From an uncultured Treponema sp. (GTDB lineage Bacteria > Spirochaetota > Spirochaetia > Treponematales > Treponemataceae), in assembly GCA_937890485.1 (NCBI GenBank), contig CALBXN010000021.1:1-26256 (forward strand): DNA of 26,256 nucleotides. The letters are read 5' to 3'. Below, piece by piece: positions 7,798 to 16,300 of the stretch (position 1 is the stretch's first letter; every line of letters starts with the position of its first letter). The notes beneath the pieces are model-generated. The model was not told where the DNA came from and did no database searches. It saw nothing but the letters and a program-made list of their open reading frames with translations. Made by a program: the position numbers and the translations under genes.

Positions 7798-9504
7798 TCA
7801 ATTAGCAATACATTTGTTATTGTAAGATTCTTTTGATCTTATATTTTCAAAACAAAGCAAATCAAAATCTTCATTATATGACTTTATCTTTGAATCAAAA
7901 ATATAATCTACATTTTTTTCAACTTCTTCTAAAACTTCCTCCTTATTTTCTACAAAGTATGTTTGTAAAATATTTTTATCATTTCGATTTATAAATAAAA
8001 ATATTTTATCTTTTACGATTCTAAACAATTCTTTTACTGCTAGTTCCAAATTAAAACTAGTTTCAAAATAATTTACTGCAATTACACAATCATAGAATTT
8101 TTCTACAAAAGGCAAACATTCTCCTCTATATAAGATTCCATTTTCTGATTTATCTAGCAATGAAATAAAATCACAATTCAAAAAATTATCATTTAAAAAT
8201 TTGCAATTTGAAAAATTTGTTATAACAAGACATCTGTTATTTACAAAAAAATTTCTTTCTCGTAATTTATATAAATAATTTTTTAATGAATTATGTTCAA
8301 GATTTTCACTTTTGTTTTTTTCTAAATTTTCTGATTTCATCTTTGATAGAAAATTATAAAGTTCAGTTCGATATGCATTCTTTAAATTCAAATATCTATG
8401 TTGTGTTATTTGAGAATAAAAATAAAAATGAGAACGCACACATTTTTCCCAAGTAAAATTTTGTACATCATTGATAGCATTTTTTCTTACTGATTCAAAT
8501 TTATCTATATTTAAAATTGCATTTTTTAAAATTTCACTTATTCCCTTATAATCTTGAGGAATTGCTAAACAATTTTTTTCAGGATTCATATACGAGTCCA
8601 TTCCTAACCCTGTTGTTGCAAGTAATAAACAACCACTTGCCATTGCTTCTAATCCAGTTAATCCGAAAGGCTCATATTTACTTGGCATCACAACAATATC
8701 CATTTCAGAATATGCTGCATATAATTCTTCACCTTCTAAAAATTTTGGTTTATTAAATGAACTTAATTTTGCAAAAGAATTTATTCTTCCTCTACCATAT
8801 AAAAAATATTCAACATTATTTTGTTTTTTAAAATCTTCTCCTAAATAATTTACAGCTTTAATAAATTCTAAATATCCTTTTTGCAAATTCTCAAATCTAC
8901 CAAAATATCCAACTTTAATTTTTGATTTATCTTGTTTTAATAAAGAATTTTTAAATTTATTTGGATTAAATCCTAAAGGCAAAACTACTGGATTAAATTT
9001 TCCTGATACAATTTTGCTTGCACGATTTAATGCAAAATCAGAATAAAAAACTGATAAACAAGAATTTTGCAATGCAGACTTTTCAATTTTTAATTCTTGA
9101 AAATAAATATCATCTAAACCTTGTATTGAAATTAAATCACAATATAAAAGATGAGATGAATATAAAACATTTTTATCAAATCTAAATGGAAGAAAAGTTT
9201 GTCTATCATTACAATGAATAACATCTGGATTAAAAACATTCATTATTGGTTGAAGCTGAGCTCTTAAAGATGCAGCTGCTTCTAATATTTGTGCTTCTGG
9301 AGAAAAAGCATTAAATCTTTTTTCTGGAACCAAAACATAATCAACAGTAGAATCTGGAAGAGGAGGAGTATCTATATCAAAGTGAAAATATACCACAACA
9401 ACCGAACAATACTTTCTTAAAACTTTTGTAAACTCTCTAGTAAAAGTTCCCAATCCACCCCAAGATTTTTTAGGATGTTCTGAAGTAACAAATAAAACTT
9501 TCAT
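7798..9504 (-). CDS. GT-B glycosyltransferase with C-terminal degenerate methyltransferase-like domain
   Basis: Transfers a sugar from an activated donor; the acceptor is unknown, the linked exported protein being one candidate. 568 aa. Residues 1-368 form a GT4/GT5-type (GT-B) enzyme: N-terminal MKVLFVTSEHPKKSWGGLGT with the acceptor-side WGGLG loop, HCND near 97-100, VGYFGRFENLQKG (198-210) opening the donor domain, and the E-x7-E motif EPFGLTGLE (Glu278, Glu286). Residues ~385-405 contain a repeated KSENLE linker. Residues ~425-550 look like a class I methyltransferase core (CDFISLL, FYDCVIAVNYFET, ELFRIVKDKIFLFIN) but lack the glycine-rich SAM loop. Start is supported by AAAGGA 7-8 nt upstream. 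It is first in the cluster, 128 nt before the cargo gene. No signal peptide, so cytoplasmic. A cell-wall, glycogen or capsule role cannot be excluded. Confidence 0.82.
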   Translation of the reverse strand: MKVLFVTSEHPKKSWGGLGTFTREFTKVLRKYCSVVVVYFHFDIDTPPLPDSTVDYVLVPEKRFNAFSPEAQILEAAASLRAQLQPIMNVFNPDVIHCNDRQTFLPFRFDKNVLYSSHLLYCDLISIQGLDDIYFQELKIEKSALQNSCLSVFYSDFALNRASKIVSGKFNPVVLPLGFNPNKFKNSLLKQDKSKIKVGYFGRFENLQKGYLEFIKAVNYLGEDFKKQNNVEYFLYGRGRINSFAKLSSFNKPKFLEGEELYAAYSEMDIVVMPSKYEPFGLTGLEAMASGCLLLATTGLGMDSYMNPEKNCLAIPQDYKGISEILKNAILNIDKFESVRKNAINDVQNFTWEKCVRSHFYFYSQITQHRYLNLKNAYRTELYNFLSKMKSENLEKNKSENLEHNSLKNYLYKLRERNFFVNNRCLVITNFSNCKFLNDNFLNCDFISLLDKSENGILYRGECLPFVEKFYDCVIAVNYFETSFNLELAVKELFRIVKDKIFLFINRNDKNILQTYFVENKEEVLEEVEKNVDYIFDSKIKSYNEDFDLLCFENIRSKESYNNKCIAN

Positions 9505-9608
9505 TAACTATTCCTTTATATAATTTCACAAATTAGCAAAACTAATGTAAAAGTTACATAATTTTTGCATCAAGAAATATTTGTACCACAAATTTTCTTA
9601 ACACTATT

Positions 9609-9614
9609 ATTATA
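9609..9614 (-). promoter_or_regulatory. Candidate -10 box upstream of the export cluster
   Basis: A perfect TATAAT on the minus strand about 105 nt upstream of the glycosyltransferase start, in the 169-nt gap after the pth stop. No good -35 lies at 16-18 bp (a TTGATT is only 7 bp away), so this is a weak call; the region is very A/T-rich. Confidence 0.35.
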
Positions 9615-9673
9615 GTTTTAAAATCAAGTTTTAAATGTATTTTTTTAATTTTTTTTATCTTTTTTCATGAAAA

Positions 9674-10240
9674 TTATACACTTACTTTTTTATATTTATC
9701 AAGTAAATTATTTGGATTTTCATTTTTTAATTTATTGATTAATTCTTCACCAATTACAAAAATTTGACTTAAAATAATTCTTTCATCTTTTGTAAAATCT
9801 GATAAAACATATCCAGAAATATCATCATGATTAGGTCGTCCTATTCCAAAACGAAGTCGCCAAAAATCTTGAGTTCCTAAATTAGATTTTGTTGAACGCA
9901 ATCCGTTATGACCACCAAGCCCACCTGACCATTTTAAACTCATAGTTCCAACAGGAAGTTCAAGTTCATCATGAATTACTAAAATTTCTTCTGGTTTAAT
10001 TTTGTAAAAATGTGCAATTTCTCCAATACTATCACCTGATAAATTCATATATGTTTCTGGTTTCAAATAATAAATCAAACCATCACTTGTAGATTCAGTA
10101 GCAAATTGACCTTTGAATTTTTTTTGCCAATTTAATGAAGAATAATTCCCTAAACTTTCAGCAAAAATCCAAGCAGCGTTATGTCGAGTTCCACTATATT
10201 GTTTTCCATAATTTCCTAAAAAAGCAATTAATTTAATCAT
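9674..10240 (-). CDS. pth: Peptidyl-tRNA hydrolase
   Basis: Frees tRNA from peptidyl-tRNA dropped by ribosomes; cytoplasmic and essential in most bacteria. 188 aa, the usual length. Family residues are present: Asn10 and catalytic His20 (TRHNA), Asn66 (ETYMNLSG), Asp91 (VIHDELELP) and the GGLGGHNGLRS block with His111/Asn112, followed by FWRLRFGIGRP and GYVLSDF. The usual GNPG near the N-terminus is GNYG here. Start ATG has AAGGA 8 nt upstream. It is divergent from the membrane-protein gene at 10303, sharing a 62-nt promoter region, and lies upstream of the export cluster on the same strand, separated by 169 nt. Confidence 0.97.
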   Translation of the reverse strand: MIKLIAFLGNYGKQYSGTRHNAAWIFAESLGNYSSLNWQKKFKGQFATESTSDGLIYYLKPETYMNLSGDSIGEIAHFYKIKPEEILVIHDELELPVGTMSLKWSGGLGGHNGLRSTKSNLGTQDFWRLRFGIGRPNHDDISGYVLSDFTKDERIILSQIFVIGEELINKLKNENPNNLLDKYKKVSV

Positions 10241-10267
10241 AAAAATTTTCCTTATTAATTTTCATTC

Positions 10268-10296
10268 TTTACAGATAAAATTTTGCGTGTTAACAT
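10268..10296 (+). promoter_or_regulatory. Sigma70-type promoter positioned for a leaderless transcript
   Basis: TTTACA (10268-10273), a 17-bp spacer and TAACAT (10291-10296). The start codon's A (10303) is the seventh base after the -10 box, where transcription normally begins, and no Shine-Dalgarno sequence precedes the ATG. A GTTAAC palindrome at 10289-10294 overlaps the -10 and lies in the shared region with divergent pth. Confidence 0.65.
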
Positions 10297-10302
10297 ATTA
10301 TT

Positions 10303-11022
10303 ATGAAAGAAAAGACAAAGTCAACAAAGCAAAATAAATTTTTCACTTTAGAAAACATTGGTTTATTTTTAGCAATAATTGCTTGTGTAATTTTTTGGTT
10401 ACCAATTCATAAATACACAGAATCATCTGGAATATTATTTTGGAAAACTACTTCCGAAAAATTTTTAGATTTAAAACCAGATTTAATTTCAGGATGTATC
10501 GCTTTAATTTTTACATTCATATTATATTTACGCGGAATAATTTCTTTTGAAAATAAAATTTCAAATCTTTTTTCTTTTTTAGTAAACTTAACATTGTTTG
10601 CAACTATAATAGAAATTTTTATTTCTCCTTATCAATCTGATATTGCAATAAAAAATATTTTTTTAGAAAATACTTTATCAACAGTTGTCTGTGCTGTTTG
10701 TGTTGCCATTTTACTTTTTGGTGTAAAAGAAATAGCAAAACTTGTTTTACTAATATTTTTTATTTTTATGTTTTACTTTAATATTAAACTTGTAAATGAC
10801 GCCATGGGATTTTTAGGTTACATACAGTTATTGTTAATCGTTTCAAGTTTTTTCTTGCAACAAAACATAAATCTTAATCAACTAGGAATGGAAGCAAAAT
10901 ATTTATTCATTAATCAAAATTCAAAAACATTAATTAGTTCAAAAGAATTAGAAAAAGAAACTTCATTTTTAAAACACGCAATGAAAATTCGTGGTGAAAA
11001 AGATTCTACAAAAATTGAGTAA
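10303..11022 (+). CDS. Polytopic membrane protein of unknown function
   Basis: I do not recognise a family. 239 aa with a basic N-terminus (KEKTKSTKQNK), then about six hydrophobic helices: residues ~18-36, ~60-78, ~87-107, ~124-144, ~147-166 and ~170-188. A soluble, charged C-terminal tail of about 45 residues follows. No conserved catalytic or transport motif is visible. It is the first gene of the plus-strand group (membrane protein, DUF2156 protein, threonine synthase) but is separated from the next gene by 51 nt holding a hairpin and another promoter. Its ATG has no ribosome site; promoter placement suggests a leaderless mRNA. Confidence 0.72.
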   Translation: MKEKTKSTKQNKFFTLENIGLFLAIIACVIFWLPIHKYTESSGILFWKTTSEKFLDLKPDLISGCIALIFTFILYLRGIISFENKISNLFSFLVNLTLFATIIEIFISPYQSDIAIKNIFLENTLSTVVCAVCVAILLFGVKEIAKLVLLIFFIFMFYFNIKLVNDAMGFLGYIQLLLIVSSFFLQQNINLNQLGMEAKYLFINQNSKTLISSKELEKETSFLKHAMKIRGEKDSTKIE

Positions 11023-11034
11023 AAGTCTTTACTC
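11017..11034 (+). other. 7-bp hairpin overlapping stop codon and next promoter
   Basis: GAGTAAA, loop AGTC, TTTACTC form a perfect 7-bp stem that includes the membrane-protein stop codon. Its right arm is also the -35 element of the promoter for the next gene. The T tract after it is broken (GGTTTGAAATTTTT), so termination would be weak. Confidence 0.4.
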
Positions 11035-11056
11035 GGTTTGAAATTTTTGCTATAAA
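11028..11056 (+). promoter_or_regulatory. Promoter for the DUF2156-thrC pair
   Basis: TTTACT (11028-11033), a 17-bp spacer, TATAAA (11051-11056, continuing as TATAAAAT). Transcription would begin near 11063, leaving only about 11 nt before the ATG at 11074 and no clear Shine-Dalgarno sequence. Confidence 0.6.
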
Positions 11057-11073
11057 ATACTATCTTAGATTAT

Positions 11074-12009
11074 ATGGTTAGTGATAATTTGCAAATTCCT
11101 GAATTTCCACAATTTGTTCCATTAGATAAAAAATATCGAAAATCTCTAAAAGATTTATTTTTATCATTAAAGGATGGAATTTCTGAATTAACTTTTGACA
11201 GTTTAATTATTCACAACGGGAAATTTAACCACAAAATTTCTAAAATTCCAAATTCCGATTCATATATTTTAATTGGAACTGATGAATATGATGAAAAAAT
11301 CAAAACCTTTTTTTCAATTTTAGAAGGTGAAAAAAAATTACAGAATAATAAAATTTTTTTTGAAGAAATTTTACCACAATGTTTTTCTCAATATAAATTT
11401 TGGAAATTGATGAGTCAAACTCAATACGAATCATATAACGAAATTTTACAAACAATGAATGTCATTGTTGAATTTGATAGAGATAATTCTGATTACATTT
11501 ACAACAGAACTGATTTGCAAAATTTACCAGGAAAAGATTTTCATAAAAAGAAAAACTTAGTTAATGCTTTTTTGAAAAACTCTAATATCTCTATAAAAAA
11601 TTTGGATACAACGAATACAAAAGATGCATTTAGAATTTTACAAATTTGGTCAGAAAATAGAAATTTAAAACAAACTGATTATTATCAATGTATTGATGCA
11701 CTAAATGATATTTCACAAAACAATTCAATTTTATCTGGCATAATTGTTTATGTTGAAGAAAAGCCAGTGGCATGGAGTATTGGAGAATTTTTACCAGATG
11801 AAAAAACTTATCTTGTTCATTTTGAAAAGGGAGATAGCAATTACAAAGGAGTTTATCAATTTATAAATAATGCTACAGTAAAAAATCTTCCAGAAACAGT
11901 TTTGTTTATAAATCGTGAACAAGATTTAGGTGATGAAGGAATGCGACAAGCAAAATTAACTTATCGTCCTTGCGGATTCATTAACAAATATCTAGCATTC
12001 AAAAAATAA
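11074..12009 (+). CDS. DUF2156 (GNAT-fold acyltransferase-like) protein
   Basis: Member of the family related to the C-terminal domain of phosphatidylglycerol lysyltransferase (MprF); stand-alone bacterial members are cytoplasmic and mostly uncharacterised. 311 aa, a normal length. Diagnostic stretches are the GKDFHKKKNLVNAFLK block at residues 153-168 and the C-terminal NREQDLGDEGMRQAKLTYRP (from about 280) followed by CGFINKYLAF, both highly typical. No membrane segment, so it lacks the flippase half of MprF. It is followed 15 nt later by thrC and is probably cotranscribed with it. Substrate unknown; aminoacyl transfer is possible from the fold but not shown. Confidence 0.85.
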   Translation: MVSDNLQIPEFPQFVPLDKKYRKSLKDLFLSLKDGISELTFDSLIIHNGKFNHKISKIPNSDSYILIGTDEYDEKIKTFFSILEGEKKLQNNKIFFEEILPQCFSQYKFWKLMSQTQYESYNEILQTMNVIVEFDRDNSDYIYNRTDLQNLPGKDFHKKKNLVNAFLKNSNISIKNLDTTNTKDAFRILQIWSENRNLKQTDYYQCIDALNDISQNNSILSGIIVYVEEKPVAWSIGEFLPDEKTYLVHFEKGDSNYKGVYQFINNATVKNLPETVLFINREQDLGDEGMRQAKLTYRPCGFINKYLAFKK

Positions 12010-12024
12010 AACTAGGAGAATTAA

Positions 12025-13335
12025 ATGGATATTTCTAGTACACGAAATAAAAAAAATATAGTTACATTTTCAAAAGCAATTTTAGATTGTTTACCTCAAG
12101 ATGGAGGAATGTATATTCCCGCCCATGAAATGAATCTTAGACCATGGATTTATTACATGAACGAAAACACATCTTTTTCTTCCATTGCAGGAGCCTTAAC
12201 AAGTGCTTTAATAAAAGACGAATTTAGTCCCATCATCTGCGAAAACATTGCAACAAAAGCTTTTCCATTTAGTCCAGAATTAAAACAACTAGATGAAAAA
12301 CTTTACATGTTAGAATTATTTCACGGACCAACAGGATGTCATAAAGATTTTGGAATTTCTTATCTTGCATCATGTTTAGAACATATTCTCATAATGGAAA
12401 ATAAAAAAGCAACAGTTTTGGCAGTTAGCAACGGTGAAACAGGTGCTTGTATTGCAAAAGCCTTTGAAAACAAAAAACAATTAAAAGCAATTATCTTATA
12501 CACAAAAGGTTCTATGAGAGGCTTAAAAGAAAGTGATTTTATTTGGAACGGCGGAAATATTTATCCTGTGGAAGTTGACGGAAACGAAGAAGATTGTTTT
12601 AAAGTTGCAAGAGAAATTTATAATGATAGAAACTTAATCGAAAAATACAATCTTACCTTAGCAAATACTCACAACATCGGACGACTTTTACCGCAAACAT
12701 TTTTTTATACATACGCTTTTTCTCGACTTAAAAACAAATGTTTTACAGATATTTTTTACGCACTTTCTGCCGATAACTACGGCAACTTAATTGCAGGCCT
12801 TTACAGCTGGAAATTTTCACTTCCTGTAAACGGATTTATAACAAATAGTACTCCCTCTGTTTATGCAGATTCTAAAGGTGATTGTACTGTTTTAGACTCA
12901 ATTATTCCTTTAGAAAAACGAGGAAAGGCAGATCCATTAAATCCATCAAATATTGAAAGATTAGAAGAAGTTTTTTGTACAAATCCTGCAGTAATTAAAG
13001 GATTGGTATTTCCAGCAAAAGTAACAAAAGAAGATTCTACTAACGCCTTGAAAGAAATGTTTACAAAATATCACGAATTTGTTGATTTACAAACGGCAAG
13101 CGCTTATGCTGCTTCAAAACTTCGTAGTGATGTTACAAATGATGAAGATGGAACAATCGTGTTAGTTGCACGAAATCATCCTAGTTTATCTCAAAAAGAA
13201 ATAAAATTTTGGTGTGGTGAAGAACCTGTAATGCCTAAACATATCAAAGAATTATATGTAAAAAATCAGCCAAAACACAAAATTCTTCCAAAAAAAGAAG
13301 AAGTAGAAAAAATTCTAAAAGAAATTAACTTTTAA
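12025..13335 (+). CDS. thrC: Threonine synthase
   Basis: PLP enzyme converting O-phosphohomoserine to threonine, the last step of threonine synthesis. 436 aa, usual for the long bacterial class. The N-terminal region PQDGGMYIP (24-32) is typical, and the PLP lysine is Lys107 in HGPTGCHKDFG, where most homologues have HGPTLAFKDFG. SNGETGACIAKAF provides the phosphate-side loop (relative of SATSGDTG), and NTHNIGRLLPQ and SADNYGNLIAG match the family. AGGAG lies 7 nt before the ATG. It ends at a strong bidirectional terminator. Slight departures near the active site (GCH for LAF; NGETG for TSGDTG) are worth noting, but family assignment is secure. Confidence 0.93.
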   Translation: MDISSTRNKKNIVTFSKAILDCLPQDGGMYIPAHEMNLRPWIYYMNENTSFSSIAGALTSALIKDEFSPIICENIATKAFPFSPELKQLDEKLYMLELFHGPTGCHKDFGISYLASCLEHILIMENKKATVLAVSNGETGACIAKAFENKKQLKAIILYTKGSMRGLKESDFIWNGGNIYPVEVDGNEEDCFKVAREIYNDRNLIEKYNLTLANTHNIGRLLPQTFFYTYAFSRLKNKCFTDIFYALSADNYGNLIAGLYSWKFSLPVNGFITNSTPSVYADSKGDCTVLDSIIPLEKRGKADPLNPSNIERLEEVFCTNPAVIKGLVFPAKVTKEDSTNALKEMFTKYHEFVDLQTASAYAASKLRSDVTNDEDGTIVLVARNHPSLSQKEIKFWCGEEPVMPKHIKELYVKNQPKHKILPKKEEVEKILKEINF

Positions 13336-13342
13336 TAAAAAA

Positions 13343-13378
13343 GCCCTGTACTAAATGATTTTTCATAAAGTACAGGGC
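13343..13378. terminator. Bidirectional intrinsic terminator between thrC and the GH13 gene
   Basis: GCCCTGTACT pairs with AGTACAGGGC (10 bp); inside, a 2x2 A/A loop and ATGA/TCAT around TTTT extend the stem. T-rich runs follow on both strands (GTAATTTTTT on plus; TTTTTTATT on minus), so it can end transcripts from both converging genes. Confidence 0.93.
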
Positions 13379-13399
13379 GTAATTTTTTAAACAATAAAA

Positions 13400-16300
13400 C
13401 TATTTCTTAGCTTTAGAACTAGTCTTTTTTGTTGCAGGCTTTTCAGATTTTTCTGCTTTTGTTGATTTTGCCTTTGTTGCCTTTTCAGCTGGCTTTAGCA
13501 ATTCAAGAAGTTTTTCAGACTTAAATTCAGAATCATCCATTGCTCTGAAAATTAACTTATCTACTCCGTAAACTAAAGCATAATCAGCAGGTTTTGCAGT
13601 AAAGATTGTATACAACATTGTTCCAGTCCAGAGAGCATCTTCTAATCTTTCTTTGTTGTACCAAAGTACAGAATCGTACATATTTACACCAAGTACAGTA
13701 GAAGCCATATCTGAATTTACAAGAGTATCAACAATATCAAATGCCATTTTTTCAACATTCTTTGAAGTAATCTTGTAATCACAGAATTGAGCTGTTTCTA
13801 ACAATGTTTTGAAAGATGTGTACATATCTTTTGAAGGTTTACCAAATTCCACAAGAATATCACGAATCTTTCTATCAAGACACCACAAGTTGATAAGATT
13901 TTTTGTATCAGTTGCAGAAGCCTTATTTCCGATAACATCTCGTACAGAATAAAGCATGATAAATCCAGTAAATAATTCAACCATGAAATCTTGTTTTGCA
14001 AGACCTTCATTTAGGTAAACACCAAGTTTTTCTGCATCCCCATCAGCTTTCTTTGAATTAAGTTCTGTAATTTTTACAAGAGAATTAATTCTTGCAACAA
14101 ATTTTTTCCAGATTTCATCGTAAGAAAGTCTTTCACCTTTTTCACTTCCCCCAAGAACAGAAGATGAACCATAATTTCCTTCGATGAAATTAACAAGTGT
14201 TTCAAAATAAGTAATTCCTAAAGGCTTAACTCTTTCTAACAAGTCAGAAAGTTTTACATCCTTAATATTTTTTGCTTTTCGTTCTTCTTTTGACATACAT
14301 GCAACTGCAATTCCATCAAAAAGTTCACGACTAGCAAAATCTGTTAAAGCACGATACAAATCTTTTAAGAAAATTTCTTTAAGAGCAATATCAATATCAG
14401 GAACTCCACGACCATTTAATGTTTCGTAAAGAACTCTGTATTTTCCTGTTTCGTCATCAGAAACACAAGAAATATTTAACAATACTTGATATTCAAATCC
14501 ATTAAGATGAACATACAAACCATTTTGATGAATATCACGACAAGAACGGATAAACCAAAGACCTGTTTTTTGTTCTTGGAAGATGAGATATTTGTTATCT
14601 TCGTTAGGAATATCCAAAGCCTCACCTAAAGTTAAACATTCATGAGTAATGTTTCCATTTTCATCTTTTTTAGCATATTTTGTTGAACGATTAATCCAAC
14701 CAGAAGCTTGGTCATAAACGTTATTATAGAAAACGATTGAACGTTCATCTCCAAAACGGTTTGAATAAGCATAAACATTTTCGTTTACTCTACCATTATC
14801 CCAAACATCATAGAAACGGAAATTTTCTACTTCAGCAAAGATGTAACGTTTCTTCATCAATGGGAAGATATCTCGCTTATGTTTTTCAAGCAAGTCTAAA
14901 TCTGGAGTTTCGTTCCAATATGCTTTGGTAAATTCCATACCATATTTTTCTTGGAATCCTTCAATTTGACCATGACCAAACATTGGAAGACCTGGCATTG
15001 TAACCATAAGAGTACAAACACCAAAGTATTTATCGCCTTTACCAAACTGAGCAACGGCTGTTTCTTCGTCTGGGTTGTTCATAAAGTTTACATAGCGTTT
15101 AAGAATACCTGGGTCAAATTCAAGAGTATTTTTAACAGTTGCACGATATTTGAAGTTTTCTTCTCGTTTAAGCATATTCATAAATGCACTGTTGTAAACA
15201 CGATGCATACCCAATGTTCTTACAAAGTAGCCTTCCATCATCCAGAAAGCTTCTGCAAGCAATAATGTATCAGGAAGTTCTGTTTGAATTCTATCTACAA
15301 CTTCACGCCAGAATTCATTTGGAATCTTTATTTCAAAATCTTCACGGCTAACAGCATGTTCTGCACGGCTTGCAATATCTCCACCCTGTCCTGGTTCTGG
15401 ATACCACAATCGTTTAATATGTTTTTTAGCAAGAACCATTGCTGCATCAAAACGAATAATAGGAAAGTTTCGAGCAACATGCAAAATTTCTTGCATAACA
15501 GCTTCTCTAGCCACAGGATTTAAGAAGTCAATCTGAGCTGTATCATTCCAAGGCATACCAGTTCCGTCGTTTCCGTGGTAAATATATCGTACTTCACCTG
15601 TAGAATTGTCAACGCGTTTGAAAACAACAGCACAGTCATTCTTTGAATAATAATGATCTTCAAGATATACACTTACACGAGGATCTAAAGAAAGATTTTC
15701 GCCATTGAATGTGTATGATGGGAATGGACAATCATAAGATTGAATAAATAAATCTGGTTTTTCAACAACCCATTTTGCGTCCAAACCTGTATGATTAGGA
15801 ACCATATCTGAAGCTAAACGAATACCTCTGTACCAAAGTCGTCTTCTTAAGTTATCGAGGGCTTCCCATCCACCTAAGTCGCCAGCGATATCGTAATCGT
15901 GAAGAGAATATGCACTAGCAGCAGCTTCTGGATTTCCACAAATTTGCTTAATGCGTTTTGAACCCCAAGAGCGTTCCCATAAACCGATAAGCCAAAGTCC
16001 TGTAAAACCTTCTTGAGCAAGAGTATCCAATTCTTCATCTGGAATTTGATCAAGACGAGTAATTGGCCGTTGATATTTTTGACTCAACTGACTTAACCAA
16101 ACCAAAACAGTTTTTGCCATCAAAACAACACGAGGCATCCAGTCTCGGTCAGGTGTAAATCTTTCATATTCACTGTTGAGAGAATCGTAATTATAAATTT
16201 CCATTGGTGGTGGTCCAGAAAAATGTCCACTCCAGCCTGGTTTTTCTTCTTCCTGAATCATGTCAATTCCAGAAAGAAGTCTTAAAAGCCATTCGCCAAG

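Noticed and set aside
7743..7836. A 31-codon minus-strand frame (ends ...NKIIEEEKEQK) overlapping the end of the glycosyltransferase gene, reading like a natural protein end
   Set aside because: No start codon with a ribosome site, only 14 codons from the sole ATG (7784), and the glycosyltransferase already ends in a plausible way; a frameshifted tail cannot be shown without homologues.
9505..9673. A regulatory RNA or riboswitch upstream of the export cluster
   Set aside because: Only A/T-rich sequence and one TATAAT were seen; no stable stem or known aptamer motif.
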